From positions 1,426,001 through 1,490,000 of the forward strand of contig JAQFVV010006256.1 of the NCBI GenBank assembly GCA_028023455.1: a stretch of 64,000 bases of DNA. Reading direction: 5' to 3'. The position numbers and the translations under genes are program-made. This DNA is from Epiperipatus broadwayi. Its lineage: Eukaryota > Onychophora > Udeonychophora > Euonychophora > Peripatidae. Position 1 is the stretch's first letter. Every line of letters starts with the position of its first letter. This document shows, one piece after another, positions 62,420 through 64,000 of the stretch. Under the pieces are notes generated by a model. That model worked only from the letters and a program-made list of their open reading frames with translations, ran no database searches and was not told the origin of the DNA.

Positions 62420-63440
62420 TGTAACGATATATAAATATGTCGTTACATTAGTTTAAAATAAAAACTTAAAAGTTCGCAAGTAAAAGTTAAAAACTAAATG
62501 CTAAAATTAAAATGTTTGTTAAACGTATATACATTCGCGCAGAGGCCAAACTTTAAAAATATTTTTTTAAAAAAAAACAAATAAGTATTTGAACGTACTT
62601 TTTTTATAAAAAAGTACAAGATTTAAAAATAAAAACAGGTATTAATTAATGTAATCTGTAAATGGAAATGATTGTTTATGAATTATCGAAAACCAAACTG
62701 GCCCTTGGGTTCTTGTATAATTGAAATGATCTGATGAAAGATAGATAAGAAAATAAAGAGAGATTAGCTTGACCAATGGAAGCACTAAGCCTTGGCTCGG
62801 ACCCTAACGAAAGTGATGGATTAGTGACGTTTTGTTGATTGAATCCGTGTGGATAATGTTCTGGAGATGGCAATAGCTGGTTCAAGGTATCACAGTCTTT
62901 TCATTTTTTTTTTTTAAATAGAGAGTGTGATATGTGCGTCCTACCACATCTCTCAAACACAAAACGCTGGAACTGTCAGAAAAAACTATTTTCCTTTTTA
63001 TATTATCCACACGAATTCAATCAACAAAACGTCACTAATCCATCACTTTCGTTAGGGTCCGAGCCAAGGCTTAGTGCTTCCATTGGTCAAGCTAATCTCT
63101 CTTTATTTTATTATCTATCTTTCATCAGATCATTTCAATTATACAAGAGCCCAAGGGCCAGTTTGGTTTTCGATAATTCATAAACAATCATTTCCATTTA
63201 CAGATTACATTAATTAATACCTGTTTTTATTTTTAAATCTTGTACTTTTTTTATAAAAAAGTACGTTCAAATACTTATTTGTTTTTTTTTTTAAAAAATA
63301 TTTTTAAAGTTTGGCCTCTGTGCGAATGTATATACGTTTAACAAACATTTTAATTTTAGCGTTTAGTTTTTTACTTTTACTTGCGAACTTTTAAGTTTTT
63401 ATTTTAAACTAATGTAACGACATATTTATATATCGTTACA
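62420..63440. mobile_element. Palindromic derivative of the TGTAACG family
   Basis: Both ends are the 5' terminus of the TGTAACG repeat: TGTAACGATATATAAATATG at the left and its complement at the right, giving TG...CA ends. The left arm corresponds to copy 1 from 16156 to ~16602. The right arm is the reverse complement of 16156 to ~16750. They join at GATAAT (62852-62857), present at both breakpoints in copy 1. GTAT flanks both sides (62416-62419 and 63441-63444), a likely 4-bp target-site duplication. Similar 69- and 83-codon frames on opposite strands are by-products of the symmetry. Confidence 0.85.
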
Positions 63441-63790
63441 GTATGTTAGGCTGGATGCATAGATAAGTTTGGCCAAAATTGCTTATATTAAACAGAGGAG
63501 GCTGATCAGTTCCTGGCATTTGATCTTATAAACAACTTGAGAGTGGAGGTTAGTTGGTAAGGTATCCTTTGCATTATTGAGAAGCCAATGCAATGGAGGT
63601 GCAGTATGTAAAGCAACACAATAGGTGGGAATAATAATTTTAGTAATGTGGTGGATTATATTTGGTATATAGGGAAGGGACATTCAGAGTTTAGGTTAAT
63701 GGGGATGTCATGTTTTATAATAAAAGTTTTTGACAGTTTGTAGAAGTAGATAGTTTTTATATCTGATATTACACGGTTTCATCCATCCTG
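63441..63790 (-). pseudogene. Penelope-like element, RT-to-endonuclease linker fragment
   Basis: The minus frame 63683-63483 reads SLPYIPNIIHHITKIIIPTY, then LHWLLNNAKDTLPTNLHSQ and VVYKIKCQ. This matches the PLE linker pattern between RT and GIY-YIG domain: (F/L)-P-Y-(I/V)...L-x-x-x-L-x-x-x-K-D-x-x-P...V-V-Y-x-I-x-C. Just upstream, in another frame, FYKLSKTFIIKHDIPIN recalls the preceding 'F-x-x-x-G-Y-P' type segment. The rest of the endonuclease continues beyond the inserted palindrome at 62210-62400. RT motifs are not in the window. Confidence 0.7.
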
Positions 63791-63794
63791 ACTC

Positions 63795-64000
63795 TCTAAC
63801 ATTACATTGTCCCAAACTTATGGGTCTTAAAGTCTTATTACATTGTAACCTTCATTTATGCAAGTTTGAATTGGTCAAGAAGGACAATATCTGCAAAACG
63901 TTTCTAAACTGTGTAATGTCAGATATAAAGATCTATCACAAACTGTCAGGATCTTTTATAAAACAGGACATCCCCTATCCCACAATGATCCTAAACACTG
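63795..64000 (+). pseudogene. Second Penelope-like fragment, opposite orientation, runs off window
   Basis: The plus frame MSDIKIYHKLSGSFIKQDIP corresponds residue for residue to ISDIKTIYFYKLSKTF.IKHDIP of the minus fragment. At DNA level the two are ~80-bp inverted copies (63701-63781 and 63906-63976). The fragments are head to head, each 5'-truncated, with ~125 bp between the arms. The continuation lies beyond 64000. Confidence 0.55.

Overview
The window is eukaryotic, very AT-rich (roughly three quarters A+T by eye) and full of (TA)n, (TAT)n, (GT)n and (AC)n tracts. I recognise no intact cellular gene and no rRNA gene. What can be identified is transposable-element sequence, and its mix points to an invertebrate animal: an APE-type LINE, Ty3/gypsy pieces with very long LTRs, Penelope-like retroelement (PLE) pieces, tRNA-derived SINEs, a hAT MITE, and many foldback elements inserted beside TA microsatellites. 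A cephalopod-like mollusc would fit, but the sequence does not prove it.

Layout. 1-5087: AT-rich DNA with a hairpin (633-718), a tRNA-Pro-like SINE with a 14-bp target-site duplication (3444-3609) and the decayed 3' end of a LINE (3930-4240). 5088-9315: a minus-strand LINE with ORF1 intact and ORF2 broken (endonuclease, RT, C-terminal Cys/His motif). 9316-15701: mostly featureless, with one old RT fragment (11310-11778). 15702-18215: a foldback element, a small TIR element and a 2.06-kb repeat starting TGTAACG. 19464-19789: a hAT MITE with an 8-bp duplication. 21102-27802: two dispersed repeats, an inverted repeat and a long pyrimidine tract. 27803-29760: an unexplained, more GC-rich block. 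30364-38203: a scrambled Ty3/gypsy element holding three copies of a ~1.9-kb LTR (forward, inverted, forward), a primer-binding-site candidate, integrase C-terminal remnants and a polypurine tract. The first LTR carries an insertion that begins with a hammerhead-ribozyme-like core.

38217-46842: a dispersed repeat, a coding-like piece of unknown identity (38952-39363), a tiny tRNA-Gly-like retroposon with a 9-bp duplication (40030-40149), a 75-bp-arm palindrome (43354-43508), the second TGTAACG element (43844-45755), and a G-rich block abutting a long (TAT)n array. 46843-59700: sparse, with a second foldback element, diverged tandem repeats near 55.5-56.2 kb and a ~351-bp repeat in direct and inverted copies near 59 kb. 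61496-61621: a perfect 48-bp-arm palindrome. 62210-64000: a PLE cut in two by a ~1-kb palindromic derivative of the TGTAACG family (62420-63440), next to an oppositely oriented PLE fragment that runs off the window.

The main signal is the number of palindromic or foldback structures at every size (26 bp to ~4 kb), several of them made from the ends of retroelements. The most notable are the TGTAACG palindrome, inserted as a unit with a candidate 4-bp duplication, and the TGTAACG 5' terminal hairpin, whose stem shows a compensatory base-pair change between copies.
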